Assembly (NCBI GenBank): GCA_030643125.1
Contig: DAOWML010000109.1
Location: 1-7,431 of the forward strand
Direction: 5' to 3'
DNA: 7,431 nucleotides
DNA from: Bacteroidales bacterium
GTDB lineage: Bacteria > Bacteroidota > Bacteroidia > Bacteroidales > UBA12077
Numbering within the stretch: position 1 is the first letter of the stretch; the number at the start of each line of letters is the position of its first letter. The position numbers were made by a program, and so were the translations under genes. Below, one piece after another: positions 6,285 to 7,431 of this stretch. The notes beneath the pieces are model-generated. The model had not been told where the DNA came from and searched no databases. It was given only the letters and a program-made list of their open reading frames with translations.

Positions 6285-6995
6285 ATGGCTTTAGATACAA
6301 TAATTGAATTCGAAAACGCAAATATTTTTCAAAAGGATAATTTGATCCTTAAAGATGTTAACCTGGCAATAAATAAAGGTGAATTTGTATATTTTATAGG
6401 TAAAGTTGGAAGCGGAAAAACCAGCCTGATAAAAACAATTAATGCTGAGATTCCTTTGATGGAAGGTGAAGCCAAGATTGTCGGTTTTGATCTCACAAAA
6501 CTAAAAACAAAACAAACACCATTGTTAAGAAGAAAGTTGGGTATTGTTTTCCAGGATTTTAAATTATTAACGGATAGAACTGTTTTCGACAATCTCTTGT
6601 TTGTATTAAAAGCTACAGGATGGAAAAACAAAAACGATATTAATGATAGAATAGTTGAGGTTCTTGACAGGGTTGAATTAAGTTACAAAGGATACAAAAT
6701 GCCTCATCAGTTATCGGGAGGTGAACAACAACGTGTTGTAATTGCACGTGCATTACTAAATGATCCGGAAATTATTCTGGCAGATGAACCAACCGGGAAT
6801 CTCGATCCTGAAACATCAGAAAATCTGATGAAGTTATTTCTCGAAATTAGTAATAACGGGCGTGCGGTTGTTATGGCAACACATGATTATAACATGGTTA
6901 AGAAATTCCCTGCCAGAACATTGAAATTTGAAAACGGAAAAATTCTTGAGCAAGATCAAAATGAAGAAATTGATTTTGAGAGTTTGAAGGAATAG
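6285..6995 (+). CDS. ftsE: Cell-division ABC transporter ATPase FtsE
   Basis: This is a 236-residue single-domain ABC ATPase. The Walker A motif GKVGSGKT is at 39-46, the Q-loop Gln at 90 sits within GIVFQDFKLLTDRTVFDN (86-103, a stretch characteristic of FtsE), the signature LSGGE is at 144-148, and Walker B IILADE is at 164-169 with catalytic Glu169. The D-loop NLD is at 173-175 and the switch His at 201, so all catalytic residues are present. Length fits the family (about 220-235), with a short acidic tail after about residue 220. FtsE binds the membrane protein FtsX; in the best-studied bacteria the complex uses ATP to control peptidoglycan hydrolases at the division site. No ftsX lies next to it, which I recall as usual in Bacteroidota, where the two genes are separate. 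The ATG at 6285 has no Shine-Dalgarno site, but the protein aligns from its first strand. Other lone ABC ATPases (LolD-like) are less likely because of the Q-loop region. Confidence 0.9.
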   Translation: MALDTIIEFENANIFQKDNLILKDVNLAINKGEFVYFIGKVGSGKTSLIKTINAEIPLMEGEAKIVGFDLTKLKTKQTPLLRRKLGIVFQDFKLLTDRTVFDNLLFVLKATGWKNKNDINDRIVEVLDRVELSYKGYKMPHQLSGGEQQRVVIARALLNDPEIILADEPTGNLDPETSENLMKLFLEISNNGRAVVMATHDYNMVKKFPARTLKFENGKILEQDQNEEIDFESLKE

Positions 6996-7002
6996 TCTTA
7001 AA

Positions 7003-7431
7003 TTATTCTTCCTGTAATGATTTTATAAGTTGCAATAAGTTTCTCCAGTCATTCTTAGCAGGCAATAACTGCATTATTTTTATCTCTGACAACTTAATAA
7101 AATAGAATATTTTTACCAATGTTGTAGAGAAATAAGAAACAGACGCTGCAACACCTGCACCTATTATTCCATAATCCGGAATTAGAACAAAAGCTAAAAC
7201 GGCAATAATAATCAAGCCAACGATACTACTTATACTATTGATATAATGCTTTCCGGTTCCCGAAAAATATGAACTTATTATAAATGAAATACTAAAAAAG
7301 AGTACACCTGGAGACAAGGTAATTATTGCGATGCGAATATCTCCAAATTCATTACCAAAAACATACCTGTAAACTCCTGACGGAATCAGAATTAAAGCAA
7401 TAATAGCAACAAGAGCTATTGATCCTGACAG
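7003..7431 (-). CDS. MOP-superfamily polysaccharide/lipid flippase, C-terminal part (gene continues past the right edge)
   Basis: The minus-strand frame is open from the window end (7431) to the TAA at 7005-7003, giving the last 142 residues; the start lies outside the window. An internal TTG at 7317 is only a Leu codon, since the frame continues upstream in the same membrane-protein style. Four hydrophobic segments are visible, at about 3-22, 31-57, 64-84 and 88-112, followed by a cytoplasmic tail with several basic residues. The stretch LIPDYGIIGAGVAASVSYF (83-101) is typical of the last helices of Wzx/MurJ/MATE-like exporters that flip lipid-linked sugars across the inner membrane. Whether the substrate is O-antigen, capsule or another lipid-linked glycan cannot be told from this end alone. 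The gene converges on ftsE, with only 7 bp between stop codons and no hairpin in the gap. Confidence 0.75.
   Translation of the reverse strand: MSGSIALVAIIALILIPSGVYRYVFGNEFGDIRIAIITLSPGVLFFSISFIISSYFSGTGKHYINSISSIVGLIIIAVLAFVLIPDYGIIGAGVAASVSYFSTTLVKIFYFIKLSEIKIMQLLPAKNDWRNLLQLIKSLQEE

Noticed and set aside
6399..6422. Unusual Walker A (GKVGSGKT rather than GPSGAGKS)
   Set aside because: All essential positions (G, GKT) are kept and Bacteroidota FtsE proteins often vary here, so it is not a functional anomaly.
6329..6631. Minus-strand 100-codon frame opposite ftsE
   Set aside because: It is antisense to the Walker A to Q-loop region of a clear FtsE and has no protein features of its own.

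Overview
The window looks like chromosomal DNA of a Bacteroidota bacterium, probably from the order Bacteroidales/Marinilabiliales or a relative. The evidence is AT-rich sequence, exported proteins with short signal peptides ending just before Gln, TAnnTTTG-type -7 boxes, mostly absent Shine-Dalgarno sites, and an FtsE gene with no FtsX beside it. This placement comes from gene content and style, not from a database match.

Layout, left to right. (i) 1-332, minus strand: a piece of a right-handed beta-helix protein whose 5' end is missing. It begins directly after a stop codon, has no start codon, and runs off the left edge. (ii) 333-718: gene-free DNA holding a short CCGG-centred palindrome and, beside the next gene, a 40-bp hairpin-like insert flanked by a perfect 13-bp direct repeat. 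(iii) 5541-719, minus strand: a two-gene unit encoding a 1046-residue exported TPR protein and, 17 bp downstream, a 554-residue outer-membrane beta-barrel protein. (iv) 5542-5901: a divergent intergenic region with nested inverted repeats and an 8-bp tandem repeat. (v) 5902-6995, plus strand: a 65-residue conserved-looking small protein followed by ftsE. Each has its own -7 box, and they are separated by a spacer rich in short tandem repeats. (vi) 7431-7003, minus strand: the last four membrane segments of a MOP-superfamily polysaccharide/lipid flippase, convergent with ftsE across 7 bp.

The common theme is the cell envelope: a periplasmic TPR scaffold and its probable outer-membrane partner, the ABC ATPase of the divisome regulator FtsEX, and a flippase for envelope glycans. 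No mobile-element gene, CRISPR array, defence system, tRNA or rRNA is visible. The most interesting items are the TPR/barrel pair of unknown function, the small insert-like element at the 3' end of the barrel gene, and the truncated beta-helix gene.
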